Notes: a model not told the origin generated them from the sequence alone. Positions 36,501 through 54,386 are shown, counted from the first letter of the stretch. The stretch: 64,000 bases of DNA from Climacteris rufus (GCA_013398175.1 VZRZ01003207.1:264725-328724); one strand, 5' to 3'. Program-made: numbers and translations.

Positions 36501-37728
36501 GCCAGGGAGAGCCAGCCCTGCCCACCCACAGCAGCCCCAGGCACCTCCCAGCTGGCAGGGGAAGGGCAGGGCTGGGGGGGCTGGAATGCCCCCCAAATGA
36601 AGGTGTCCTTAATTAAACCAGAACAAAGCTGGAGAAAATCTTCTCACATTAAAAAGCAACAGAGCTGGAGGAACACACTGTGATTAGTGATATTGGTTTT
36701 ATCTCCAAAATTTTTATTTCATCCTCTTTTAATTCCACTGCTGTTCCACAAAAAAACAGTGCAAATCCAAGTTATGGTGAGGAACAGGGAATCCCTGTTC
36801 CTCAAAATACACCTCAGTAGATTAATTTTTAAAAACAAATTGCAGTATCTTTTTTTTTAAGTAACAAAATGATTACAATAGAAAAAGCACAAAAATCCTC
36901 AAAATATATATTTAACTGAGGGATTTTCTCTGCTTTTGATGTAAAATAAAGCAAGGTTTGTATCCTAATTCTTTCTGGTGGAATAAAAAGGAGGAGTGAT
37001 GAATAGAAGGACACAAATAAGTCTTTTCCCATTTGGATCCTGTCACTGAATCCCAGCAGATTCCCAGCATCTCACATCCATGGATAGGAAGAAACTGACA
37101 CCTATTGGCAACTTTAATATTACTGCATAAAGCTGCTTTCTCCAAACCATCACAAGGATCACCCTCTCCTAACTCGATTTTTTTTCTATAAATGCACAGA
37201 TAATGTAACAAAATAATTCAAACTTTTCTAATTGTGACTGAAAATACATCCAGAAAAAATCAGACTCTCCTTTTTAATAATAAAACTCTTTCCAAAGTAA
37301 ATTATGACCTGTAAGGACACATGAAAAAAAACCAATTTACCTGAGGAACAACCAAAAATTGGGGGGGTAGATCACTATTGATGTGGTTTAAGTGCTGCTG
37401 ATGTGATAACCTGGAACTCAAACCTGAGGCTTTTATAAATATTTATGCAAAATGAACAAAAGAACATTTCAGCTACTGATAGATGTCAGTCTAAGTGCCC
37501 TTTAGAATTAGTTACAGCAGTAATAAATATAGAAAAGAGTCAAATATTCACAGAGTAGCATTTGTGGGGGTTTTTTTCTGTTTTTTGAAGCAACAGTTTT
37601 CCTGAAGCTCCAAATGAAGGCATGGAGACCTGCTTTAAGGATTTAGAAATAAAAGAAATGACAAAAAAAAGCTGTTTTATCTCACTCCAGCACTGGAGCA
37701 CAAGGACTGAGGCCAAGACTGTACGTAC

Positions 37729-37805
37729 TGGTAACGAAGAACTTTTTGGTGAAGGTGCAGCTGTCAAAGGCAGCGATTTTCTCCTGCAGGACCACAACCA
37801 GTATC
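37729..37805 (-). CDS. BCAS3: BCAS3 exon D (about residues 195-221)
   Basis: A 77-bp exon with acceptor ctgtgttttcag and donor gtacgt. It completes the Arg codon from exon C and ends one base into a Ser codon. It encodes ILVVVLQEKIAAFDSCTFTK and then KFFVT, identical to recalled human BCAS3: a hydrophobic strand, a turn and a second strand of a propeller blade. The donor gtacgt lacks the usual purine-A-G at +3 to +5 and is the weakest of the eight, but the frame to exon E is exact. Confidence 0.96.
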
Positions 37806-41244
<3,439 letters not shown>

Positions 41245-41337
41245 TTAGAAAAAAATTAATGGAAAGAAGGATATTTTAAAAATTGGAGTTTAATTATTTC
41301 AGCCTCCTCATGTTATTTAGCATGCTAAAGGAAAAGT

Positions 41338-41393
41338 CACAGAACCACAGAATCATTAAGGTTGGAAAAGACCTCCAAGACCATCAAGTCTTG
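41338..41393 (-). mobile_element. CR1 LINE 3' terminal fragment
   Basis: A short CR1 end that reads on the plus strand as cacagaatcattaaggttgg followed by aaaagacctccaagaccatc and aagtc. Only the last ~55 bases of the element are present. It lies about 108 bp upstream of the BCAS3 exon C acceptor, on the gene's strand. Confidence 0.85.
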
Positions 41394-42799
41394 GATCTCC
41401 AATTCCAGCAATCCAAGTAGAATGCTGGAGAATTCTGGGTCAATATAAGCCTTCTACATTAGGGGAAAACTAAATTATCATCTCCACCATGGTCATGAAC
41501 CTGTATTGTGCATCTGATTATCCAACACTTGGTTACCTTTGCCACAAGCAAGGCTTTGGCACAGCAGAAAAATAGAAACCATGGAGTTTGAGAGCACATC
41601 CTAGTTCAAAACTGCTCCTCAGAGTAACTCTCCCCTCCAGGGAGGGCTTCAGCCAGTGCAGCAGCTGAGCTGCACCACTTGGGGAGATGGAAACACCACC
41701 CACAATTTACATTACATCCCTGATGGACTTTTGTTTGAACTATACAGATCTTTTCAACTGCTTTGTGTCACTTTTATCATTTCAATATAAATAAAAGTCT
41801 TAAGGCCATTTCTGAATAGAAAGGCTGAGTGGGAGAAAGTGCAGAGTGCTCGATAGGGCCGAGGAAGGCAGGGCTGGGAACCCTTTCACAGGCTGAGGAG
41901 AGGCTTTGATGTGGCAGTTCTGTTCCACAACACCTCTTTCCCCCTCCAAGAATGCATTCAAACTTTGGCTATTTCTAGGTCAAGGAATATGAAGGAGCAC
42001 AAATTGCCAGCTGTACAAACATATCCTGAGCATTGGTAAAAGAGGGTGTTTCCCCTTGCCCATATCTGTTTTATTTTACAGAGTTTCACACAATTCCTGC
42101 CTCAAAACTCACTTGTCTTTTGGATCCGCTCAAGCTGCTCAAGAATTTTCTGGAAAGCTGGAGGACAAGTGCCCACTGTTAACCTCCAATGCCCCAAGAC
42201 AATAAAAGGGAGTGTAGAGCAATGTATAAATACAGTAAATGCACAGAAAGACAACTGTCACAGAAGTAATAGAAAAAATCAGGTCTGACATTTTGTCCAT
42301 TGAAATTTTTCGCAAAATACACATTTTTCTAGGCACATATCTAGGCTAATAACTAGAGGGTGCAATTTATTACTGCAAGCACTTCAAAGGCCCTTCAACA
42401 ACACCTTTAAACCAGTGAGATTCAGGTCAGTTCCTTACATTAAAGTTCATTGCTGCTCAAAAACACAGAAAGCCACTGCAAGGTCTATGTACAAACTTTT
42501 TAAAATCAAGTGATTTATCAGCTATAGCAAATTGTGATGTTGATAGAAGGGGAATTTCAAAACAGAAACCACCAAAGTAGATATAGCTAAAATCTTGATA
42601 TCAATTACTATTTCCACATCAGCCTGTGTTGAACAATTTTTCCAATTTATGGGTAATAATCCTGTCACTCAAATAGATAATTATTATTATGGCTTAATTA
42701 TCTTCTGGCTGATCATAGTGAGACCACTCCACCAAGGCTTTTTTCAACCACACTGGCTAAAAACTTGAGTTCAAGTGCCAATAACCAAGAAATGTCATA

Positions 42800-42941
42800 A
42801 AATCACAGAATTCCAGCCTGGTTTGGGTAGGAAGGGACATTCAAGCCCATCCAGTGCCACCCCCTGCCATGGGCAGAGACACCTCCCACTACCCCAGGCT
42901 GCTCCAAGCCCTGTCCAGCCTGGAACCTGCCATAGGGAGAG
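42800..42941 (-). mobile_element. CR1 LINE 3' fragment
   Basis: Minus-strand CR1 tail. Plus-strand hallmarks are aatcacagaattccagcctg, gggtaggaagggacattcaa, ccaccccctgccatgggcag, acacctcccactaccccagg and ctgctccaagccctgtccag. It is truncated and non-coding. Confidence 0.9.
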
Positions 42942-45900
42942 GTCAGAAATACTCTGAAATTTTACCCAATTCTTCCCAATCCTATCTTTCTTCTAATTCC
43001 AAAGTCTTTGTTTCTCTAAAAGCTTGAGCCTTTGGAATGGTCTTTCTTTACCCTCCCTGCACCCTTTTAATCTCCTCAGCCAGCAGCAAGATCAGTTCTT
43101 GCAGAGCAGGGAATGAGGTTCATGGACATGGATGTGAGGAAAGCAGAATTTCAGGAACAGAGCAATAAAAGAAGTGCAACAGGCTGTGAAAGCCAGGCCT
43201 GCTTTGCCACCACAGAGCTGCAGCACTGGGCTACTTTATGATCCCTCCTGAACTTCCTTCACTAAATTATCACCTACACCTTCAGGTATTAAGAATGGCA
43301 CCACCTGTGAGAACAAAAATAACACTGAGAGAATCAATGTATTTAACTTGCTACACAGCCAGAAGGATCCCAGCTCCCACAGCACACAGCAGAGCCAGCA
43401 CAGACTGCAGGATGGAGCCACACAACTTGCAAAAGCATCTCCTGACCATCAGAAGATCTCAAAACCTCCCAACTGTGTGAAACTAAAATTACTGCATCTT
43501 GCTCTGCTTCAGAAATTGTCATGAATATTCATTTCATCAGAGATCATGTGCTTGGAACTCACCAGCTGGTGGCCTTGCTAACAAACCACCAGCGTTTGGG
43601 AGCAAACAAAGCAAGGGGAACAGCAGCCAAGAAGCTCCATTAAACCAAAGGTTTGTGTACATCTCACCAATGAGAAGGGCTCTGATTACACTTCAGGATA
43701 TCAGTAATGACTATGAGATTAAGATAAGAATGTGAAAACACTGGTTTTTGCACTCTGGTAATAACATTAAGATTGGCACAAATAAATTTCTTGTGAATTA
43801 GTCCCACAGGTTATCAACAAATTTTCATTATATATCCTGATTGTTAAAACAGCTGCAGAGAAATCAACAACTCCTCTACAGGTAATGGACACAAATCCAC
43901 CACCAACTTTATTTTGTGGCATTAATAAATGTACAAACACACCCAGGCTTTTGTATCTTTTTCTCTGTGAGTGTTGCAGTGCAGGGATGGAGGGGGAATA
44001 GCAGATGCCTGGTCCAGCTGGCACTTGACATCTGTGCTCGTGCAGCACAACACAGCATCACCTCCTCCCAGACCTGCTGAGTGCCACCGTGGCAAAAAGT
44101 TCTGCAGAATGTCTGCACTGAGACAAACACACCACACTAAACACACTTTTTATATGGAAGGGAAAAAAAAAAATAAAAAGAAGAGTGATGGAATCAACGT
44201 GAGGCCAAATTTTCTGTGCCTTGAAAGGCTTTGCTTTGTTCTCCAGGGTTGACTTTCCTCCTCTCTGCCACACCATGAACATCCCACTCAAAGAGAGATG
44301 GACAGCAGTGGCAGGTTGGTCTCATGGGTCTGAGAAGGAAAAAGGAGTTTGAGAGGTGTAAAACTGAAGTGGAACTTTTGCTGGGAAAGCTGCCCTGTAT
44401 AAACCATTCTTCAAGTGAGGATTTTCCAGTCCTAATTGTGGCCCTGAATCAAATCAGCTCAGGATAGAAGCTGTTTGGCCAACATCACCGCATTTTATAC
44501 CATCTTCATAAATGGTTTTTTTTCAAGCTCAACCTAAAGCACAGAGTTATTTTTATTAATTATTTTTGGTGCTTGTAAAAAGAGATAAAAATATAAAAAA
44601 TTACACTAAAATCTTATTAAAAAAACTAATAGTACAATATAATCTATTACTAGACCCAGATTTAAAAACATGCAGGACTAAAATATATATATATTAGATG
44701 TAGTTGTAAATATTAAAGTGTCAAGAGTCTTAGATGGAATATAACTTCCAAAGTTGTAGAGACAACAGGTGAGAGAAAAGTGACAGGAATTCCAAGGACC
44801 TGGCTGTTCAAGGTATGCCCAAATGATCTGGACAGCAAACTACTCCACAATTTTTTTTTAAAATTACTACTCTCTAAAATATCAAATCCACCCATAAGTT
44901 GCTCACAAAAAAAAATGCTATTTTCATATAGGAATGAGGAGGATGCAGACAGTGACCTGAGTTTTTAAATAACCTTTAATAAGGGGTGCTTATAATTCTC
45001 CAGTGACCTGTTCCACCTCTCTGGTGCTTCACAGAAGGGGAAGAGAAGCAAAACAAAACCAGAGCACAGAGTTAATTAATTGTATATTGGAAAAATTCCT
45101 GCCTGAACCTTTACACTGGAAAGTTGAAGCGTGAGATTTGATTATGATCTTTGTTGCAATATTATGAACATGTTGAGACCACAAAGGCAATTCTGTTCTC
45201 CTCCAGGGCCCTGAAGAAGGTTTGCTCAGATTAACAGATTTCAATACTGCAAGGATCATCTTCTCTTTCCAGGCCATGCACAAAATGTCTCAGAAGCTCA
45301 AAGAAATTATTTTTTACCAAGCAACCTAATCTTGTCTTAAAAGACTTCGACCAACAATGAGTCCTCTATTTTTATAGTGAGTTGTTCCAACATTTTGATC
45401 TTTTTATTTTTATGAAATTACTTCTTAGTACCTGATAGAATTTGTATATATTCTGCTTTTTGGCTTCTATGTCTCTGTCAAGAACACAAAAAGGCTCATT
45501 GCTTTCAGTTATCTTTTGTGGAAGTCAGCAACCACCCTGAGCAGTCCATGCACCAACTAATGAAGTGAAAAGAACTTTGAAGCTTTAAGCTGTAAGGTTT
45601 ATTTTCCAGCCCTAGCACCAACGTGCAGTCCTCTAAGCCCTCTTCAGCACTGCAACCCTCACCTTCTTTCTGAGGGATACACATAGAGTTAAAACTTTTT
45701 AAAGTAATAAATTCAATTATTTATTCCTTAAACATTACTGCAGAAAAAGCTTTCATTAGGACTTTCATCATCTGATGGCCCTCTGCATCCCACCTTTTCA
45801 CAATAAAAACTTCACTCTGTAAGTAATTTTCTAATTCATGGTACTAAGAGATTCATTCAAAATCAGGAAAAGCAGAGCAAGATTTCTGAGAAAGTGACAC

Positions 45901-48900
45901 TTCCCCAAAGATGTGTGTGCAGCAGTGAATTACAAAGCAGCAGAGACATTTTAAATGCCCCACAAATTGCAAAAAGCACACAAACACTTATTTCTAAATA
46001 AGAAAAACCTGTACCAATGTTACTAAATCTAATCCTTTAAATACAAGGCAAGAAATTATTTGGTACAGCACTGAAATATTTGTGTTAAACACCAAGAGAT
46101 ACAAACTTCACTGTTGCATCTTTCACAAATATTTTGATCAAGTCCATCAGCCCAGGAAAAAAAGCTCCACCTTATCTTTGTACTTCACTATCATCATCTT
46201 ACAGGCATGCAACAAAAACATTTCAAAAAGTCACCAATCTGCAGAAATCATTTTGTTGCAGGTAAAATGAGTCAGGTTTCATGTCCAGGAATCTACTTTT
46301 TTTTTAATTATAAGGGCAGGAATAATTTTATTTCTGTTAGTTCATAAATAAGGCATTTCTTCACAGGAGAGGGTCTAAGTGCACCTGGAATGACCCAGGA
46401 CTGGCTGAGGGATTGGTTGAAGGACTGGTTTGTCTCCTGCATAGCTCTGGCCATGGCCTGAGAGAGAAGCTGAGCCTGCACAGAGCTCCTGACAGTGACT
46501 TTGGCAGTTCTGAGTATTTTCAACAACTGTTCATCACTTGTGCTCCATCAAACCAACAACTCCTTCTCTTCCCAACTGCAGCTGAGGTGTCAGACATCAA
46601 CAAGAGGAGGAAAGTTTTAAGACTGGCTTTGTGCAAAAATTGATTATTGCAGCAGATACTACAAGAGGAAAGTAAAAGGGGAACCCTTAAAAACATCAGA
46701 ATACTCAGCAATCTCCAAATTCCTCATTTTGGCAGCTCGCCCCACATCCAGCAGCACACAACCCATTGTGTTCCCTGTCTGTAACACCCCCCTGATCATC
46801 AGAAGAGATTTTGCAGATTCCAGGGAGTTTTGGTGGGGTTGATGTTCCATCCCGAGGTGCAGGGAGCTCCCAGGAGCCCAGAGCCCCCGGGCACGGCCGT
46901 GTCCCAGCACAGCCCTGCTGGGGCTGCCGTGGAAAACACAGCCCAGGCTGCCTTCCCAGCCGTGCCCTTGGCAGGGAGACCCGAGTGTCACACACTTTCC
47001 ACTTCACTGAGACGTCCCACATGCTACAGAACAGAGCTGTCCCATCGTATTTGCAGTTGGTTAATACAGGAAGATTAGCGGCATCTCTGGAGATTTGTTT
47101 CTCTACTTGACCGTAGCTATCACTGAGGGGAGCTACAGCTGCAGCTCCACTTGCAGAGCAGCATCGTTTTTTCTGGTATATTCTGCACTAGATTTTGCTT
47201 GTGTGTAGCTAAACAGTCCTTTCATACACAATTTATGAACTGGCTGCACTTGATCATTCTACGAACATACATGCTGGAGAAATTTCTATAAATATTCAAG
47301 AACGCAAGCAAAAATTAAGTTCTGAGTAAAAACAAATGCATTTATCATACCTCTGTCCAAGATTAACATTTCTATGATCAGCTGATGAAGCTACAATCTG
47401 AGGTATTTCCCCCAAAAATACAGAATTAAAGAGCTGTCTTGCCCTTCTTACTGTCAAATGAAGCAGAACTCCCCACTGAAATAAATGCACAACATTTGTA
47501 TTGCAAAAACAGCCACACGGATCTCCAAGATGGACCAAAATCAAAAATGTAGCAATTTTTGCATATCAAGAGACAGCCACATGTCACAGCTTAAGAGGAA
47601 AAGATCACATTTCTGGGAGCACAGCTCTGAGAGCAAATTGATGGTGAAATACCTCAGCTGCAGCCAAATTTCACCAAGCACATGCAGAACCCAAACAGAG
47701 CATTTTGTGGAGCCAGTCATAGCCTTGAAGCCAGATTTCACAAAGTGCCAATATTTATAACACTCCAAATCAATACCAGAGCTTTTCTCTTTATTCTGAG
47801 CCATTTGTACTGACAGTACTTTCTGATTAATGGGGTATCAGAAGACAGCACAGTTAATACAGATGGCAGCTGATTATTCCAGCATATATACAATTAATTG
47901 TCTATATTTGAGGCATTTTCCTCTGCAACCTGTGCACGTGAACAGTCCCACCTCACCAATGACTGAACACTCCATACTCAACCCTGAAAAGGCTTTACCT
48001 TCTACTGCTTAAACTATTCCAAAGGACCACATATTTCATCCTGTTGGTTCTTGTAACCCATTTCTTTAGATTTCAGGTTTCTTTTGCCCCTTTCTGGGCT
48101 TTCCCTCATGATTCATGGGCCTGGCAGGCCCCTTGGCACCCTCTGCCCTCACATGCCATCAGCACCAACAAAGGCCACGTTAAGCCAGCGGCTCCAGGCC
48201 GCCGTCCCAAACGCCACAGAACCACTTTGGGCCTTCCCCATTCCACACAAAACCTTGTCCCAACCTGTCTGAGCTCAAATTCTTTTGCCCTCGGTGTCAT
48301 TAACAGAGTAAGAAAGCGGGGGGGTTGTGCAACACTTCATCACCTCTGTATTAAGCAGCCTCTGCCTCCGATTGCACGGCAGAGATCATTAGAAGACGTC
48401 TGTCAGCTGCTGAGGGCTCTGCTAAACCTTCATTGTTTATATGCCAGTTTATGGCTCACATTACAATTTCTGAGGAGCTTGAAAACAATCCCATTTCCAA
48501 GAAATAATTAGAGGGTTTTAGGGTGCGTATGACTGAAGTTGAGCAGAAATGAGCTTAGATCTTCTGGTTAAAGCATTTGAAAAGTGCTCTGAACAGCAAA
48601 GCTGCTCTGAGGTTCTGGTCACATCAGGTAGGCCGAAATTTTCCCAAGTGCCCATTAATTATATGTTCTGATGTATTTCTTGCTCTGCTTGATGACTCCA
48701 CACACAGTCCATGTTCTACAGATGTGCAGAGTTCTCACCGTAACTGAGCTCACCAGGTGATGAAATAAAGCCTGAAAATCATTACTCATGAAGCCCCATG
48801 AACAGCACAAGGAATATCCTGCTTTTCCTCAACCTGGTCTTAAAGTTGAAACCCTCCATGAATCGATGAACATCAAAAAAACCACATTAATTTATGTTAT

Positions 48901-50623
48901 ATTCTTTCTCTCAGTGAAGACAACAATGCAGCCACCTCCTCTACTGGAGCACTTTTGATAAAATTTGGGGCAATTTTGTAGTTAAATGTGGTTGATATTC
49001 CCAGCAGGAACTCCAAATGCTAAGGAGAGGCACACAAAAATTCAGCATTCTCACCACAGAGTCACCTCACAGAGCTGATGCTGAAATGGGACATTCAATC
49101 CTTCAAACTGTGCAGGTCAAATTGATTAAAACATTGTGTTATTTTATCATTGCCTCACTGCAAAATATCATCATTATACAGCACATTCTATTAATAATTT
49201 GAATCACCATTCATTTTAAAAACAAGTCTGTGAGCAACCATTCAAAGCTACATAAGGGGTCTCCTCAGGTAATATTCTGATAGATCACCTGGTCAGAATT
49301 TAAAGAAAGAAGGGATTAAGCAAGATCTTTTTTGAAGCACATGCATTATAGCTTTTTCACAAAGCAGGAGACTTCTAAATTTCTATTTCGAATTACTGAA
49401 TAAATATTTCCTGAGTTACACATTTAAATTTGCAAATTTAAACTTTCAAGCTACTAAAATACATTCATGCTGTTAAAAAAAAATAGAACTAAAGATAAAA
49501 AATAATTATATCCGATTTTTAAATGGATTTAAATTGTGGTTCAATTGTCTTTTTCTGTACTTTGGAGATTTAAAAGGAGTTAATCACATATGAATGGCTG
49601 AGCTCAGCAAACTCCCATGACATTTCTCTGTATATCAAATATTTTTGAAAGAAAGGAAAGGAAAAGCACAAGAAGGACTCAGGAGAGCCCATGGTAAGGG
49701 AGAAAAAGGCATTTAGCAACAGATGCAAAGTTTAACTACCATCAAGTTGTAGTGAATTACTCAAGTGGCAGCAATACAGATACAAGGGCTGAAGTTGAAG
49801 CAATTTGCAGTCAGCTGCTCCAACTATGAGAAAAAGTGACAGCACTTGTTTAGGAAAAAGCAGATTAAACAGCATCCTCTATGAATCCATTGGGATCTGA
49901 TGGCACTGGTGTCCTCAGGACAAGAGAACAACTTAAATCATCCTGAAATTTCTGCTTTGCAACGTCCTTTAAATCTTTCTTACAGCACAGAACACAGAAA
50001 TAACCCTAAAACATATAAGGAAAGAAAACATAATCCCCAACTGCTCTCCAGGTCTGTCACATTGATTTATAACAGTTCTTTCTAAGACAGACAAAAACAC
50101 CCAGATGCAAACAATTACTCTATTTTTGTAGGCAACAAGTGAGGTGGGTGGTAACTGAGAAATTTTGAAAAATCCTGTCCCAATATTCTGTTTTTTCTGA
50201 AGTAAGCCTCCTCACACAACAAACGCTCGCCACATCAGAGACTTTCCAGGGCCTGAAGGGCCACTTTGATTCCAGACCGCTGCAGGCATTAGTGGGGACG
50301 TAATTAGGGTAAAAAGTTCAACCACAGTTCCATGTCTAGAGTGCTGCCAGAAATAAATTTCCTCTCATTCACTGGTTTCTACTGTACCCTCCCTGAGAAA
50401 CATATTGAAAACACATTTATCTTGGTAGAGTTTGTTCCTCTTCTAATTAACTTTATAGCGTTTACAGTATTTAATAATTTAAAGTGGAATTTAAAGTGGC
50501 CCTGGAAGCAGCAGCCCTGCCTGTAATGGTGCTGTGCATTATCTTTTCCCCGTGGTGCTTCTTTTGACAAGTTACTGGGGGCAGGTTTGTGCTCCAGCTG
50601 CTTTTATCTGGCTGGAGCAGCGA

Positions 50624-50671
50624 TTTCCTCCCTCCATCCCCTGCATCCCTTCCATCCCTCCATCCCTTCCC
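50624..50671. repeat. Pyrimidine-rich CATCCC tract
   Basis: Almost purely C/T sequence with repeated ccatccc and catccctt motifs. A low-complexity simple-repeat tract, not a regular array. Confidence 0.75.
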
Positions 50672-52759
50672 TGGACCACTGCACACACAGGGCTTGGAAC
50701 AGCAGTAACACCAAACTGTGCCTCAGCTCCGAAATCTGCTCTCCCAAACCTCCACTCTGTCCCAAGGATTGCCTGAAAAGGTTTATCTTTTTACAGCTTA
50801 ATAAATCAAAGCTTTAGAAGGTCAAAACTACCCCTGGTTCTCACCAACCGGTCAAAGTTTGACCCCAAATACTCATTTTCTTCCAGTTTGGATCCAAAAT
50901 TAACAGTTTATTATAGTTCAAAGGTTATTTCTTACTCCAGTTCACTCAGACAAGCATTTGGTATATCAGAGCAACACCAGAGCTTTCCTACCCTCGGTAT
51001 TTACACAAGGAAACACCACCTTAATTCCACTACAGCCCTATCTCCCGGCATTTGAAGCCACAGAATTACCAGTAAACATCACTTCAATAGTACAAAACCA
51101 GTTGAAGTACATTATTATAATCACAGAATCAATTTCCAAAAGAAAATCCTGGGATCTGACGAGCTCTTTTTAAGATGGACAACATTCTACCTTTAGCAAC
51201 AACCCCATCCAGCAGCACTAAAAGGAATTTAAACCATTTTATTCAGGGGTTGCATCTCTCAGGATCTTAAGAGCTACCCCACAACCTGCTGAGGCTAAAC
51301 TGAATTTTCCTAAGAGAATTAGAGAGGAAAATGTTTTTCATCTGCTGGAAAGGAAGGAAGTCTTTGCAAGGCAGCTGACACCACACACTCTCTGCAGTTA
51401 ATGAGGCTTCACAGTTATTCAGCAGCACAAGAACCTTTGGGACTCCAACCCTCAAAGGTAACAGAAATGAGAGAGCTTTCCCAACTTAATTTAATTGGCT
51501 TTGTTCTCAAAAATACAGTAGAACCTTTTAAGTTTGCTCTCTAGAAATTTAAACATATACAGGCCTGAGTGTCTTCACAAAAATCTGAGTTTTGCACACT
51601 CTTCAATAAAAGACCACAAATATGTCACAAATTTCATGAAACCTATTTCATGGTGTCCAACACAATTGAAAATCACAACCATCTGGCCCAGCCATTTTAA
51701 TGTGTGATCTCAAAAAAACCAGGCTGTATTTTCTACCTGGGGTGGCCACACCCTTTGCACAGCCAGGTGAGTCCTCAGTGTCACCACTGCCTTTGCAAGG
51801 ACATTCCAGGAAAAATATTCCAGGGAGAGTTCCCCTGAGCAGTGTGAGAACTGTGAACAGGAACTTCATTCACCAGAGCCCCTTTTTCTTCTCTGGGGTG
51901 ATCCTTCCAGCAGCTTTGCTGTTTGTGTCTGACAAATCACCTCACAGCCAGCTAAATTTAAACATTCAAGGCCACAGACACTCAGGAGTGGACACTGGAT
52001 TTTAGCACTACCCAGTGACTTTGCCAGGCCCAGAACAGGATCACGAGATTCTAAAATATTAATTGGGAAAATATTACTTTAATCGTGTTCTTACTCATAT
52101 GAAGCTGCTTTCTACCCAAACCTGAGCACTCCCATAAACACATTCCAGAGTTAAAGTTGGGTTAAGGTTAGCAGGATTTCATCTACAGCAGCCATGTGAA
52201 TAAAGCACACGCTTCCTGAAAATCTGCTGCCAATTGATTTGCCTTGTAAACAGATCAGCAGGGAAAAAAAAATGCTGGCTAGCCAAAGTTACACATTTTG
52301 CTTGCTCCAACTACTCCTCCTTCTTTAATTTACCCTAATTTCCTCTCTCCTCCCATGATTAAAAAAGATTACCTCTTGCTTCTCATGCCCTTAAATGACC
52401 TCCATCCAATTCTTCAAGTCATCCAAAATTTTCCATCACTTGACATCGTTCAATCACTACATCTTTCCAAAAATATATGCTGAAAAGCCAACACGGGCTA
52501 CAGGCTGCTGCAGGGGCCACTGCCTGAGCTCCTGCACTCTGCCCAAAGGCTACTGCCCTCAAACTCTTACTTTTTAATCTTCTATTACTGATTGTTCAAT
52601 TAGCTCCACTTGCCTTGTTCCCTGATTACCATACTTGCCTATGTAAGATTCTGGCATAATCTCCTCATCTTTTATGCACCTAGATTTGGCTATTTGGACA
52701 CAGAACAAGTCAACCAAAATATCAAATACTTTCTGTAGGGATGTCTTAGGGATCCAGTA

Positions 52760-53060
52760 CCTGGAGAAAGACTTTATAAGAGCAAGTAGTGACATGGCAA
52801 AGGGGAATGGATTCACACTGACAAGGAGTGGGTTTACATTGGATTTTAGGAAGAAATTCTTCCCTGTGAGGGTGGGGAGGCACAGGGTGCCCAGAGAAGC
52901 TGGGGCTGCCCCAGCCCTGGCAGTGCCCAAGGCCAGGCTGGATGGGGCTTGGAGCAGCCTGGGATAGTGGGAGGTGTCCCTGCCCATGGCAGGGGTGGAT
53001 CTGCAGGATTTTTAAGGTCATTTCCAACTCAAACCAGCCTGGGATTCTATGATTCCATGA
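52760..53060 (+). mobile_element. CR1 LINE 3' fragment, about 300 bp
   Basis: The longest and best preserved CR1 tail here. It contains ttaggaagaaattcttccct, gtgcccagagaagctggggc, aaggccaggctggatggggc, gtgtccctgcccatggcagg and the end gggattctatgattccatga. The minus-strand open frames over it are shadows. It is antisense to BCAS3. Confidence 0.92.
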
Positions 53061-54315
53061 TCTGGATTGCATTGCAAGATTTTCCAGACTCAGCTGCACT
53101 TTGCAATTCTCTGTGCAGCTGTTTGTAAACCAGGTGACTGAAATAATATGTATCTTTTTTTAAAAAAAATGCAGCATAATTTGATACTTGGATTTTTCCA
53201 GTCATCCCCTTTTCCTGCAGGGATCTCCAAGCAGCTGCAGTGCCACAGCCCAGGGATGCCAAAGCAGCAAAGGGAGGGGGTGAGGAGGGATTTTAAGGTG
53301 TCTTTGCTGCCAGCAGTGAACCCCAGAACCACAGCCTGAAGCTGATGATGCTGTAAACCCCAAATTGTGCTGAGCCAAACCTCCAGCAGGACTGGTTTGT
53401 ATTTCACTACAGGAATTCTATCCCCCAAGTGTGATAAACTGCATAGCTAATGAGGAAAACAAAAAGGAAAATATCAGAAAAAAAAAAAGGCTTTAGAGTA
53501 GAAACAAAGTTGGGTAGCACAAAATTAACATGAAGGGGTAAACACTTGAACCATCAGGTTTGAAGGATTTGAAATACTCAGGAGAGGTGGTTTTCTATGG
53601 AAGGCACTGCAATCACTCAGCTCTGACTCCCCTGCTCCTTCATTTGCTTTTATTTCCCTCCTGACATGGTCACTTTATTATTTTTAGCTTTCTTGTTACC
53701 TGTATCTACTGAAGGGCAAATTTGCAACCTCTCGATTTATTCCCAATTATTTCTTAATAATCTAAAATAAAACAAAATAATCCTGGTTGGTGTGCCTTTA
53801 AACTTATCCATTAGTTAAAATGCAGCATTTACTTAATTTAAATGTATTGGTACACTTACATTTGAACAGAACAAAAGTAATGTATTTTGGATCTCTCTGG
53901 TGTATTTGAAAGTGTTTTTACAGATCCAGTATGTTCCAAACCAGGGTTTCAATAACCCATGTGGGAAAAACAGGAATATCTTAATGTTTCACTATCTAGA
54001 AAATTCATTAATATGCACCAAACTCATTAATTAGTTTTGTGTGTATATAAAGATTTATTTGTATTATCACCAGGAACAAACAGCCCTGTCTTTACAAACC
54101 TCCACAAAACCAAAACTTAGGCAGATGTTCTTTCTTTTTTGGTTTTCCTTGAATTTGCAAATCTTGTAATCTAAGACTGAAGTTGACTGAACCAACCTCT
54201 AAAACAGCACAGAAATATCAGCCAAAACCCACAATCTGTTTCCCATTTATGTGTCAGGACTGCATTGTTTTGGGGAGCTGTGAAAATTATTTTTTTGAGA
54301 AGATTATAAAGTAAA

Positions 54316-54386
54316 TCATGGACTGGCTTGGGTTGGGAGGGGACCTTTAAAGATTATCCAGTCCAACCCCCCTGCAAGACATTGCA
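54316..54386 (-). mobile_element. CR1 LINE 3' terminal fragment
   Basis: Short CR1 end with plus-strand ggcttgggttgggaggggac, ctttaaagattatccagtcc and aacccccctgc. Only about 70 bases remain. It is on the BCAS3 strand. Confidence 0.85.

Larger units (their letters stand above)
26786..37728 (-). other. BCAS3: BCAS3 intron between exons D and E (10.9 kb)
   Basis: Non-coding intron. It contains a 54-bp direct duplication (27191-27298), a CR1 tail interrupted by a trinucleotide repeat (32536-32824) and a minisatellite with 56- and 64-bp units (36077-36500). The other stretches are AT-rich unique sequence in which nothing further could be recognised. Confidence 0.8.

Noticed and set aside
36302..36544. 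Minus-strand 80-codon frame with an internal protein repeat
   Set aside because: It is the translation of the 56/64-bp minisatellite.
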